This document shows positions 44,020-51,963 of a stretch of 64,000 nt of DNA, in pieces (positions within the stretch are counted from its first letter, which is position 1; each line of letters opens with the position of its first letter). The DNA comes from Cytobacillus oceanisediminis (GTDB taxonomy: Bacteria; Bacillota; Bacilli; Bacillales; Cytobacillaceae), in contig NZ_CP065511.1 in the NCBI RefSeq assembly GCF_022811925.1, forward strand, positions 2,349,501 to 2,413,500. The letters are read 5' to 3'. Below the pieces are notes generated by a model. It did not search any database and had not been told where the DNA came from. It worked only from the letters and a program-made list of their open reading frames with translations. The translations under genes and the position numbers were made by a program.

Positions 44020-45483
44020 TTGATTACAACAAAGGTAGAAACATTCAATAACTATATTAATGGTGAGTGGCAGGAATCCGCGAGCCAAAAAAATTTTTAT
44101 AGTGTAAACCCTGCAAACACAGAAGATGTCGTCGGTGTTTTTCAGGCATCTAATGAAACCGATGTGAAAGAGGCAATTGAAGCCGCCAGTAAAGCATTCC
44201 CTGGCTGGGCAAAGACAGCTCCATCCAAGCGTGCTGCCATTTTGAACAAGGCCGCAGCACTACTCGAAGAAAATGCGGCCACATATGCAGAAGAACTGAC
44301 AAGGGAAGAAGGAAAGCATGTCAATGATGCGAAAAATGAAGTGCTGCGCTCTGCACAGACACTTCGCTATTATGCGGTCGAGGGACAAAGCTTCACAGGT
44401 GAAACCTTCCCGAATGATGATCCAAATATGAGAGTTTCGACGGAAAGAGAACCGCTTGGAGTTGTAAGTGTGATCACGCCATGGAACTTTCCAATCTCTA
44501 TTGCTGCGAGAAAAATTGCTCCGGCATTAATTACTGGAAACACAGTTGTGTTCAAGCCTTCTTCAGATACCCCTCTGATTGCCGTTCGGCTTGTTGAAGC
44601 GCTGCACGATGCCGGTATACCAAATGGCGTCTTGAACTTTGTTACTGGGAAAGCAGCTGATGTAGGTGATTTATTAGTTACCCATCCTGCTGTCAAGGCT
44701 GTCACCTTCACTGGCTCAACAGCTGCAGGAGAGGACATCCACAGCAAATGCTCTTTCACTACCAGAACTCAAATGGAACTTGGCGGAAAAAATCCGCTTT
44801 TAGTTATGAAAGATGCTGACCTAGATCTTGCTGCCACATTAACAGTCAATGGCGGATTTTCTTTGACTGGGCAGGCATGCACAGGAACAAGCAGAGTGAT
44901 TGTGATGAAGGAAGTAAAGGAAGCATTTGTGGAGAAATTGATTGAAAAAACAAGCGCCCTTAAAATTGGCAGCGGTTTTGAAGAAGGAGTTAAGATCGGC
45001 CCGCTGGCAAATGAAAAGCAGCTGAAAAATGTCTTGAAGTATATCGAGTTTGGGAAAGAAGACGGTGCGGATCTAGTATATGGCGGTGAGCACCTCACAT
45101 CAGGTGAATATGAAAAAGGATATTTTGTGCAGCCAGCCATTTTTAATAATGTTAAACCAAATCACCGCATTGCCAAGGAAGAAATCTTTGGCCCCGTCAT
45201 TGCCGTGATCGAGGCAGATACATATGAAGAAGCCATTGCGATTGCCAATGACGTTGACTATGGATTGTCTGCTTCCATTGTGACAAATAATTTAAAAACA
45301 GCCAGCCAATTTACTAAAGACATTCAGGCAGGCACGGTAAAAGTAAACCGGACTACAACCGGCAACTTAATCAATGCACCGTTTGGCGGATTAAAGCAAT
45401 CCAGCACGGCTACGTTCCGGGAGTCAGGAAGAGTCGGCCTGGAATTTTTCACTCAAGTAAAAACCGTTTATATTGGCTATTAA
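44020..45483 (+). CDS. NAD(P)-dependent aldehyde dehydrogenase
   Basis: 487 residues from a TTG at 44020, which follows AAGGTGAT; the frame continues to 43966 and the start is not certain. Features are VITPWNFP, FTGSTAAGE, the general-base Glu in MELGGKNP and the catalytic Cys287 in GQACTGTSR, with EEIFGPV near the C-terminus. The closest type I recall is alpha-ketoglutarate-semialdehyde dehydrogenase (YcbD/GucD-like). It oxidises an aldehyde to its acid. In context it most likely consumes an aldehyde made by the upstream di-iron protein. Confidence 0.87.
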   Translation: MITTKVETFNNYINGEWQESASQKNFYSVNPANTEDVVGVFQASNETDVKEAIEAASKAFPGWAKTAPSKRAAILNKAAALLEENAATYAEELTREEGKHVNDAKNEVLRSAQTLRYYAVEGQSFTGETFPNDDPNMRVSTEREPLGVVSVITPWNFPISIAARKIAPALITGNTVVFKPSSDTPLIAVRLVEALHDAGIPNGVLNFVTGKAADVGDLLVTHPAVKAVTFTGSTAAGEDIHSKCSFTTRTQMELGGKNPLLVMKDADLDLAATLTVNGGFSLTGQACTGTSRVIVMKEVKEAFVEKLIEKTSALKIGSGFEEGVKIGPLANEKQLKNVLKYIEFGKEDGADLVYGGEHLTSGEYEKGYFVQPAIFNNVKPNHRIAKEEIFGPVIAVIEADTYEEAIAIANDVDYGLSASIVTNNLKTASQFTKDIQAGTVKVNRTTTGNLINAPFGGLKQSSTATFRESGRVGLEFFTQVKTVYIGY

Positions 45484-45501
45484 ATCAGAAGGAGAATGAT
45501 G

Positions 45502-45981
45502 ATGAAAACTGCTCTAAAACTTGAATTGGAAGAAGCAAAATTGATGATTGAAGCAGCGAAGGAAAAATCAGCGGAAATCAATGTGTTTGAAACCATAGCA
45601 ATTGTCGATGACGGCGGCAGTGTGATTGCACTCGAGCGCATGAATGGAGCAAGAATCACCGGACCTGAAATTGCGATTGCCAAAGCTTACACAGCTGCCG
45701 GCCATAAACGCTCCACCCATCTATTCAATAAAGAACCGAACGGGCCTGCCCTTCCAGGCAATGAGGCATTTGGCATCCAGCATATGCTTAATGGCAAATT
45801 TGCTGTGTTTGTCGGAGGGTTCCCAATTGTGGTTAATGGTGAAGTCGTTGGCGGAATCGGCATCAGCGGAGGAAATGGCGAGCAGGATACGGCTGTTGGG
45901 ACCGCTGCCTTAAAAGCCCTTCAATCTTATTTGGAAAAAGACGGCTATGAAGTCGTAACCGAAGCAGATATTAAAAAATAA
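45502..45981 (+). CDS. GlcG/HbpS family protein (DUF336)
   Basis: About 159 residues. The family is shown by VDDGGSVIALERMNGARITGPEIAIAKAYTA and GGFPIVVNGEVVGGIGISGG. Three in-frame ATGs stand in a row; 45502 has the best spacing from AAGGAG. Members bind haem or tetrahydrofolate-like ligands, or accompany glycolate and diol metabolism. It follows the aldehyde dehydrogenase after 18 bases, so the two are one unit. Its role there is unknown. Confidence 0.82.
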   Translation: MKTALKLELEEAKLMIEAAKEKSAEINVFETIAIVDDGGSVIALERMNGARITGPEIAIAKAYTAAGHKRSTHLFNKEPNGPALPGNEAFGIQHMLNGKFAVFVGGFPIVVNGEVVGGIGISGGNGEQDTAVGTAALKALQSYLEKDGYEVVTEADIKK

Positions 45982-45984
45982 TAG

Positions 45985-46032
45985 AAAGGGACCTCATTCG
46001 TTGTTAATAGATAGCGGAATGAGGTCCTTCTT
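45985..46032 (+). terminator. Terminator
   Basis: AAGGGACCTCATTC and GGAATGAGGTCCTTCTT pair with a 17-base loop. Confidence 0.65.
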
Positions 46033-46065
46033 CAGTCAAAAGCACCTAAATAAGGGGAGGATCGC

Positions 46066-46662
46066 ATGAAGCCTTATCTTGAATTGGCGATTGGATTTGC
46101 ACGCACCGGTGTGACAGGGTATGGAGGAGGTCCTTCGACAATACCTCTGATTGAATTTGAAGCAGTTAAGAAATATAAATGGATGACGGAGGAGGAATTC
46201 GGGGAGATTTTGGCATTAGCCAATACGCTGCCTGGACCGATTGCAACGAAAATGGCTGCCTATATCGGCTACAAAGTTAAAGGCAGCATGGGTGCCGCTG
46301 TAGCCATCCTTACGCATATCCTACCTTCCATTATTGCCATGCTAGCTTTGCTTGGCGTTTTATACTCTTTCCGCCAGTCCCCGATTGTAAGCGGAATGGT
46401 GCAGGGAGTGACACCTGTCATCGGCTTTATGCTGGCTGAGATGGCCTACCGTTTTTACCAGAAAGGAAGCCAGGGCTTAGGGCTGCCGAAAAACCTTATG
46501 CTTGCAGCCGTATCACTGGTATTTGTTCAGTTTTTGGAATGGCATCCCGGTATTTTAATTGCGATCGTCTTAAGCACAGCATTTTATATTGCCCATCGGA
46601 AGGAACAGGCGAATAAAAAGGCAACTGAAGAGTACATGCCAGTAAGGGAGAAAAGTTCATGA
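46066..46662 (+). CDS. CHR (chromate-type) transporter half, subunit 1
   Basis: 198 residues, the size of a single CHR domain, with the family motif GYGGGPSTIPLIEFE and LALANTLPGPIATKMAAYIGYK. Split short-chain CHR pairs such as YwrA/YwrB of B. subtilis work as heterodimers. Chromate efflux is only one known role; here an oxyanion or organic anion export role in the island seems possible. The stop overlaps the next start as ATGA. Confidence 0.87.
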   Translation: MKPYLELAIGFARTGVTGYGGGPSTIPLIEFEAVKKYKWMTEEEFGEILALANTLPGPIATKMAAYIGYKVKGSMGAAVAILTHILPSIIAMLALLGVLYSFRQSPIVSGMVQGVTPVIGFMLAEMAYRFYQKGSQGLGLPKNLMLAAVSLVFVQFLEWHPGILIAIVLSTAFYIAHRKEQANKKATEEYMPVREKSS

Positions 46663-47189
46663 TATATTGGGAGATCTTTTGGGCATTTTTTGTAGCGAAT
46701 CTATTAGGTTACGGAGGGGGACCCGCAACGATTCCCCTCATTCAAATTGAAGTAGTGAACAACAATGGCTGGATGACACTATCAGAATTTGGGGATGTTC
46801 TCGCCATTGCGAATGCGCTGCCGGGTCCCATAGCAACGAAAATGGCCGGATTCATCGGCTATGAATTAGGCGGGGTTTTAGGGGCGGCAGTAGCTTTGGC
46901 AGCTACCATCCTTCCATCAGCGCTGGCAGTCATCGTCCTGTTTAAGTTTGTGAATTTATTTAAAGATTCCCCTAAAGTGAAGCTAATGACCAAGTCCGTG
47001 CAGCCGATCATTGCTGTCCTTCTGGCTGTCATGGCCTACCAGTTCTTTTTGACAGGCTTTGAAAACAGCGGAATGCTGCATCTTGTGCTGCTTGCAGCTG
47101 TTAGCTATTTAACATTGATCAAATTCAAGGTTCATCCTTCGCTTGTTATATTTGGAGCTTTATTTTATGGAGGGATCTTTTTATCTTAG
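46659..47189 (+). CDS. CHR (chromate-type) transporter half, subunit 2
   Basis: 176 residues, a second CHR domain with GYGGGPATIPLIQIEVV and LAIANALPGPIATKMAGFIGYE. It overlaps the first by 4 bases, which implies translational coupling and an obligate pair with inverted topology. The second GntR regulator begins 24 bases after its stop, so regulator and transporter are in one transcript. Confidence 0.87.
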   Translation: MIYWEIFWAFFVANLLGYGGGPATIPLIQIEVVNNNGWMTLSEFGDVLAIANALPGPIATKMAGFIGYELGGVLGAAVALAATILPSALAVIVLFKFVNLFKDSPKVKLMTKSVQPIIAVLLAVMAYQFFLTGFENSGMLHLVLLAAVSYLTLIKFKVHPSLVIFGALFYGGIFLS

Positions 47190-47213
47190 CCTATAAAAAT
47201 AGGAGATGAAAAA

Positions 47214-47900
47214 ATGGATAAAACATGGGAGGAAAACAACTTAATATCCATACGCGAACATGCGTATTTGTACCTGAAAAAACTCATTTTAGAAGGAGAA
47301 TACCAGGCAGGAGACAGACTGGTAGAAAGAGAACTTGCAGCCAAGCTCAACATTAGCCGCACACCGATTCGGGAGGCTCTGTTCAGGCTGGAATCTCAAG
47401 GTTTCGTAAAAACAGTTCCCAGAAAAGGGGTCGTCATCTCCAATATTTCAGAGCATGAAGTATTGGAGGTATTTACGATTCTCTCTTCCCTGGAAGTGCT
47501 TGCTGTAAAACTGGCAGCACAAAGAATGGATTCAGGTACACAAAAAGAACTGGATCTCAAAATTAAGGAACTGATGGAGCTAAGTGAACAGGATGAAGAA
47601 AACTTCAACTCCGAACATATTCAAATGAACAGGCTGATTAATAAGGCATCCAAAAGTCCAAAACTATATGAAATCCTATCAGGCTTGATCGATTTTATTC
47701 ATATGGCCGCCAATATGGGGTATGAAACACCAGGAAGAAGGAAGGACTCCTTAAAAGAACATATCGATATTATGAAGGCACTGCGCGATAAAGATGCCGA
47801 AATAGCTGAATACCTGATGCGGATTCATATTGAGAATTCGAAAAAGGCGTACATGGCCTATGTGAACCGAATTAAAAAGAGAGGGACTGTTAAAAACTAA
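47214..47900 (+). CDS. GntR-family regulator, FCD subgroup (copy 2)
   Basis: 228 residues. The DNA-binding domain (GDRLVERELAAKLNISRTPIREALFRLESQGFVKTVPRKGVV) is almost identical to copy 1 at 34.8 kb, while the FCD effector half differs more. That implies both recognise the same GTATAC boxes but may answer to different ligands. AATAGGAGATG precedes the ATG. It is co-transcribed with the CHR pair. Confidence 0.87.
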   Translation: MDKTWEENNLISIREHAYLYLKKLILEGEYQAGDRLVERELAAKLNISRTPIREALFRLESQGFVKTVPRKGVVISNISEHEVLEVFTILSSLEVLAVKLAAQRMDSGTQKELDLKIKELMELSEQDEENFNSEHIQMNRLINKASKSPKLYEILSGLIDFIHMAANMGYETPGRRKDSLKEHIDIMKALRDKDAEIAEYLMRIHIENSKKAYMAYVNRIKKRGTVKN

Positions 47901-47941
47901 TAAATATTTAAAAGTTTAGTATTGTCTGAATATTATTAATA

Positions 47942-47960
47942 TGGTATATTGTATACCAAG
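47942..47960 (+). promoter_or_regulatory. GTATAC operator 11, before ferredoxin 2
   Basis: TGGTATATTGTATACCAAG contains overlapping half-sites GGTATA and GTATACC, about 40 bases upstream of the second ferredoxin gene. Confidence 0.6.
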
Positions 47961-47995
47961 AACTAAGAAACGAAATCACAGGGAGGAATTCAATC

Positions 47996-48346
47996 ATGCC
48001 AAACATCCATTTTGTCAACAGCAACAAAACTCTGGAAGTGCCTGAGGATTCTAATATATTAAGAATGTCGCTCCGCTATGATGGAGATCTGCCAAATCGC
48101 TGCGGCGGCGGAATTTGCGGCACTTGTGTTTTTAAAACAGAAGAAGGAGCAGAATACCTGGACAACGTAAAAATCCAGGAAAGAAGGAAGCTGGGAGAAG
48201 AGTGGCTGGAGAAAGGCTACCGTTTAGGCTGCCAGACATTCGTTACAGACGGGGATATCACCATTTCTTGGGACGATGAAGTTACCGATCAGGTGAAAAA
48301 GAGAAAGCCGGATAAATTAAAACAAACCGTTATAACAGGAAAATGA
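47996..48346 (+). CDS. [2Fe-2S] ferredoxin 2
   Basis: 116 residues with C36-X4-C41-X2-C44 and C79 (RCGGGICGTC and LGCQ). It is clearly diverged from ferredoxin 1, with a longer basic tail. GGGAGGAA precedes the ATG. Two non-identical donors in one regulon may serve different oxygenase or reductase partners. An imperfectly explained inverted repeat lies downstream. Confidence 0.88.
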   Translation: MPNIHFVNSNKTLEVPEDSNILRMSLRYDGDLPNRCGGGICGTCVFKTEEGAEYLDNVKIQERRKLGEEWLEKGYRLGCQTFVTDGDITISWDDEVTDQVKKRKPDKLKQTVITGK

Positions 48347-48360
48347 GCTTACGAATACTG

Positions 48361-48406
48361 CATTCTGTAATGGATGAAATCAACGGCATTGGCCCATTAC
48401 AGAATG
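48361..48406 (+). promoter_or_regulatory. Intercistronic inverted repeat after ferredoxin 2
   Basis: CATTCTGTAATGG and CCATTACAGAATG form a perfect 13-bp stem around 20 bases, without a T run. It may stabilise the ferredoxin mRNA or act as an operator. Confidence 0.5.
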
Positions 48407-48448
48407 TAATAGTATATAGAATCCAATAAAATAGAAGAAGGTGAAATT

Positions 48449-48646
48449 ATGTGGGTTTGCAGCACACATTTAAAAGAAGCCATGCAAATATTAAAAACTC
48501 CTCATATTCGAAAAGCTCCATATGAAATCAAATGCTCACTTTGTGAAAATCATGCTTTCGCCAAAGTCTATTATACTCACCGCTCATTTAAATTCACTAA
48601 ACAACTATATTCTTCATTAAAACAACGTGTTTCCCAGGAGGCATAG
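48449..48646 (+). CDS. CxxH/CxxC small protein (65 aa)
   Basis: The N-terminal WVCSTHLKEAM (Cys-X2-His) and the later IKCSLCENHAFAKVYY (Cys-X2-Cys) fit the small bacillal CxxH/CxxC family and suggest a treble-clef-like zinc site. The C-terminal tail is basic. AAGAAGGTGA precedes the ATG. It is separated from the RidA gene by only 2 bases, so the two are translated together. Function unknown. Confidence 0.75.
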   Translation: MWVCSTHLKEAMQILKTPHIRKAPYEIKCSLCENHAFAKVYYTHRSFKFTKQLYSSLKQRVSQEA

Positions 48647-48648
48647 CG

Positions 48649-49122
48649 ATGGATGGGGTAAAAAAGGGAATTGAAGAAAGACTGGAAGAGCTGAATATAC
48701 AGCTCCCTGTATTGGCTGACATCCGAATGCCTTTTGAACCGGGCGTTATCTCAGGCAAAACAGTCTTTTTATCCGGACAAACACCCAGGGTAAATGGCGC
48801 ACAAAAATATGCAGGTATTGTAGGGGAAGATATCTCGATCGAGGAAGCAAAGGATGCAGCAAGAATTTGTACGCTGAATCTGCTGGCAGCCCTTAAAGGG
48901 ATCATTGGAGATTTAAATAAAGTAAAAAGAATCATCAAAATGGATGGATACGTTGCCTCAACAAGCAGCTTTAAAAATCATCCTGTAGTCATTAATGCTG
49001 CATCAGATTTGCTTCATGACATTTTCGGCAAGGAAAATGGACATGCCCGCAAAGCTGTAGGGCTAGCCTCCCTTCCAGGCGGAGCCCCTGTAGAAATTGA
49101 AATGATCGTTGAAATAGAATAA
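48649..49122 (+). CDS. RidA/YjgF family protein
   Basis: 157 residues of the RidA-like group with an N-terminal extension: VFLSGQTPRVNG, RICTLNLLAALKGIIGDLNKVKRIIKMDGYV, and HARKAVGLASLPGGAPVEIEM, which carries the Arg usual for deaminase activity. RidA proteins hydrolyse reactive enamine/imine intermediates. That fits an island containing an amino/imino-acid dehydrogenase and a creatininase-family enzyme. CCAGGAGG precedes the ATG; the terminator directly follows. Confidence 0.87.
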   Translation: MDGVKKGIEERLEELNIQLPVLADIRMPFEPGVISGKTVFLSGQTPRVNGAQKYAGIVGEDISIEEAKDAARICTLNLLAALKGIIGDLNKVKRIIKMDGYVASTSSFKNHPVVINAASDLLHDIFGKENGHARKAVGLASLPGGAPVEIEMIVEIE

Positions 49123-49133
49123 CTTCCAAACAA

Positions 49134-49163
49134 GGGCTGCTCAGGTATTGAGCAGTTTTTCTA
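49134..49163 (+). terminator. Terminator after the RidA gene (copy A of a repeated terminator)
   Basis: GGGCTGCTCA and TGAGCAG pair around GGTAT and end in T5. The 27 bases from 49134 recur exactly at 57488. Confidence 0.8.
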
Positions 49164-49318
49164 TTTATGCTTCATAAATAAAATGCTATTATGTTTTCAA
49201 AAAGGATAAAGGAGGATGTAAGCCCAAATAAATTTATGTAAGGGTTTTCAAGTTATACAGCTTTAAATCTGCTATATTTAAATAAATATATAAGATAACC
49301 TGAGAATAGGTGATTCAT

Positions 49319-51103
49319 ATGAAGAGCTTTCTTTCTTCTTTAAAAAAATTCAATACACTCCGGAACCAGATTCTAGCAGTGTTTTTAAGCGTCATGCTGT
49401 TTGTCCTGGCATTTGTTTCACTCGTTGTCTATGACCAATTAGGCGGCTTTTTCAGGCAAAATGCAGAACGCCAAATTCAGCAAACCGCTGCAGAAGCTAA
49501 CGGAAGAATGGAAACGCTTTATAAACAAATTGATACTCTGACTAATCAGCTCATGACCAATAGTACTGTTCAGCAGATGCTGCTAAAGATGCTTGAAGGA
49601 GAAAGCATGGATTACGGAAAATTGGAATCCCTGATAAAAATCATCAATAATACATATGCCTACTCAGATGGAATATCATCAATTGAACTGTATAATGCAG
49701 AAGGCAAAAGGATTTTCCCATTCGATGGGAAAAATATTTTTAAAGTCATTGATTCAAAGTGGGTAAAAGCCGCTGACAAGGAAAAGGGGAAGCTTGTTTG
49801 GACAGGGAAGGATCCTGGGAACAGCAGCTATTCTGCCGCCATACGGAGAGTCAGTCTGATGGATCGCTGGTTTACGAATGGCGGTTATCTTGTCGTCCGT
49901 ATTTCCAACAGTTATTTTCAGGTACAAGGGAATAATGAAGAAAACGGACAGAATGATTATATGATGCTTCTCGATCGCGACTTAACGCCAATTACCTATG
50001 ATTACGGACTCGACATAAAAAGCATTATCCAGCAAGAGGAAAAATCGATTATGATCCAGGATCAGGAATATATGGCTGTTACCGAAAAGTCAGCTGTGAC
50101 AGGCTGGACTTTTGTCATCCTGAAGCCGATGAGTTTTCTGCTGCAGGGCGTTTCGAAAGTTCGTGCTGTAATCATTTTAGCAGTTTCCATTGGATTCTTT
50201 TTATTTGTCATTTCCTCCATAGTGCTCGCCACCATGATCACCAAACCGATTAAGAAACTGACTAATACGATGAAAAATGCCAAAATGGATGAATTAAAAC
50301 TGAATCCTGAGAGTAATTCCTCGTTTGAATTTATTGAATTAAATAACACCTACAATAAAATGGTTGAAAGGACCAACCACTTAATACAAGTTGTCTATGA
50401 AAAAGAATTGCTGCGGTCCCGAACTGAGCTGAAGGCACTGCAGGCTCAAATTGATCCGCATTTTCTTTACAACACTCTAAATGCACTGTACTGGTCCCTG
50501 GAGGAGAAAAAGGAAGAGGAATTGGCTGAGATTGTTATTTCAATGTCGGAACTTTTCCGATATACAATCGGGAATCGCAGCTCAGCTGAATGGGTTACTA
50601 TACATGATGAACTTGATCATATTGAACGGTATATGCGCCTAATGAAAATGCGGCTTGGAGAAAGATTATTATGGAAAGTTGCTGCACCGCCCAAGCTCCT
50701 GGGTGTGAGAATACCAAAATTGATTATCCAGCCATTAGTTGAAAATGCTATACAGCATGGAATTGAAAATAAGAGAATACAAGGAACTGTCCTTATCAAA
50801 TTAGAAGAATCAGCCGGAGGGGACTCGATCAAAATCACGGTGCAGGATAACGGCCCGGGAATTGATCAGACTGAGCTTCATCAGTTAAACGAGGAGATAA
50901 AAAAAGAGAATGTTTCTTCATTTAAAGGAATTGGGATGGCGCTGACAAACGTTAACAAAAGGCTCAGCCTTTATTATGATGCCTATTCCCTTGTAGGTCT
51001 TCATCTGGAAAGTGAGTTGGGTTCAGGCACTAAAGTTGTGTTCGAGATACCTGCGGGGGAGGGAATTAAAGATGAATACAAAGATAATCTTAATAGTGGA
51101 TGA
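49319..51103 (+). CDS. YesM-type sensor histidine kinase
   Basis: 594 residues from ATG 49319, after TAGGTGAT; the frame extends to 49310. Layout: membrane helix about 20-40, a long extracellular sensor loop, second helix about 280-300, HAMP, then the His_kinase/LytS-type phosphoacceptor His381 in AQIDPHFLYNTLNAL, and an HATPase domain with VENAIQHG and DNGPGI. It senses an extracellular sugar and phosphorylates the AraC-type regulator whose gene overlaps its 3' end by 32 bases. This pairing is typical for oligosaccharide ABC importers of Bacilli. Confidence 0.9.
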   Translation: MKSFLSSLKKFNTLRNQILAVFLSVMLFVLAFVSLVVYDQLGGFFRQNAERQIQQTAAEANGRMETLYKQIDTLTNQLMTNSTVQQMLLKMLEGESMDYGKLESLIKIINNTYAYSDGISSIELYNAEGKRIFPFDGKNIFKVIDSKWVKAADKEKGKLVWTGKDPGNSSYSAAIRRVSLMDRWFTNGGYLVVRISNSYFQVQGNNEENGQNDYMMLLDRDLTPITYDYGLDIKSIIQQEEKSIMIQDQEYMAVTEKSAVTGWTFVILKPMSFLLQGVSKVRAVIILAVSIGFFLFVISSIVLATMITKPIKKLTNTMKNAKMDELKLNPESNSSFEFIELNNTYNKMVERTNHLIQVVYEKELLRSRTELKALQAQIDPHFLYNTLNALYWSLEEKKEEELAEIVISMSELFRYTIGNRSSAEWVTIHDELDHIERYMRLMKMRLGERLLWKVAAPPKLLGVRIPKLIIQPLVENAIQHGIENKRIQGTVLIKLEESAGGDSIKITVQDNGPGIDQTELHQLNEEIKKENVSSFKGIGMALTNVNKRLSLYYDAYSLVGLHLESELGSGTKVVFEIPAGEGIKDEYKDNLNSG

Positions 51104-51863
51104 TGAAGAGACAACAAGACAGGGGCTGAAAAAGACACTGGAAGGATGGTCAGCAGGGAGATTTGAGATTATAAGCGCAGCTGATGGACATGAAGCTTTA
51201 GAGTTATTTAAGAGGACCAAAGTGAACCTGCTTATTACAGATATATGCATGCCAGAAATGAATGGATTGGCGCTGCTGAAACACATTAGAAATCAAGGAT
51301 ACAAGCCTGCTGTCATGATTATTTCAGGCTATCCTCATTTTGAATTTGCCCAGGAAGCCATCCGGCTGGGTGTTCTCAACTATCTGGTCAAACCACTGCG
51401 GAAGGAAAGTCTTATAAAGGCAATTGAAGAGGCTCTTGAAACGGAAGAACATATGGTCAGGGCAGATTATTTGGAGAAAGTCGCAGATCAGGGCCTGTTA
51501 GAGCTGGAAGCAAAAAAAGAGTATGTAAATTCATCTGTCAAACAAGCCATTGCTTATGTAAACAAAAACCTTCCGGAACAAATTTCTCTCAAAGAAGTCG
51601 CTGATGCAGTGCATCTGAATGCCAGTTATTTTAGTGCGATGTTTAAAGAGCAGACCAGCATTACCTTTAGTGAATATTTGACAAGAAAAAGGCTGCAATT
51701 GGCGAAAAAGCTGCTCATAACCACGGATTTGCCAATAGATGAAGTGGCCCGGCAGGCTGGGTATCAAACAGCCAAGTACTTTATTAAGCTTTTTAAAGAC
51801 TCGGAAGGTGTGACCCCAAGCAAATACCGGAAACTGACCGAACTTGATGAAACTCCCATCTAA
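51072..51863 (+). CDS. YesN-type response regulator with AraC DNA-binding domain
   Basis: 263 residues from ATG 51072, preceded by GGGGGAGGG. The receiver domain has Asp57 in LLITDICMPEMNG and the conserved Lys in NYLVKPLRK. The C-terminal AraC domain shows SLKEVADAVHLNASYFSAMFKEQTSITFSEYLTRKRLQLAKKLL and TPSKYRK. It lacks the long middle region of larger YesN proteins. It should activate the downstream sugar-import operon upon phosphorylation by the kinase. Confidence 0.9.
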   Translation: MNTKIILIVDDEETTRQGLKKTLEGWSAGRFEIISAADGHEALELFKRTKVNLLITDICMPEMNGLALLKHIRNQGYKPAVMIISGYPHFEFAQEAIRLGVLNYLVKPLRKESLIKAIEEALETEEHMVRADYLEKVADQGLLELEAKKEYVNSSVKQAIAYVNKNLPEQISLKEVADAVHLNASYFSAMFKEQTSITFSEYLTRKRLQLAKKLLITTDLPIDEVARQAGYQTAKYFIKLFKDSEGVTPSKYRKLTELDETPI

Positions 51864-51882
51864 AAATAGTGGAATTTTTCCC

Positions 51883-51910
51883 AATCGCGGTTACCTTACC
51901 GCGATTTTTT
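51883..51910 (+). terminator. Terminator after the response regulator
   Basis: AATCGCGG and CCGCGATTTTTT pair around 8 bases. Confidence 0.75.
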
Positions 51911-51963
51911 AGTGGTGTTATCATTAGAATTGTTAGAATAATTAAGAAATAGGGGGTTGGAAA

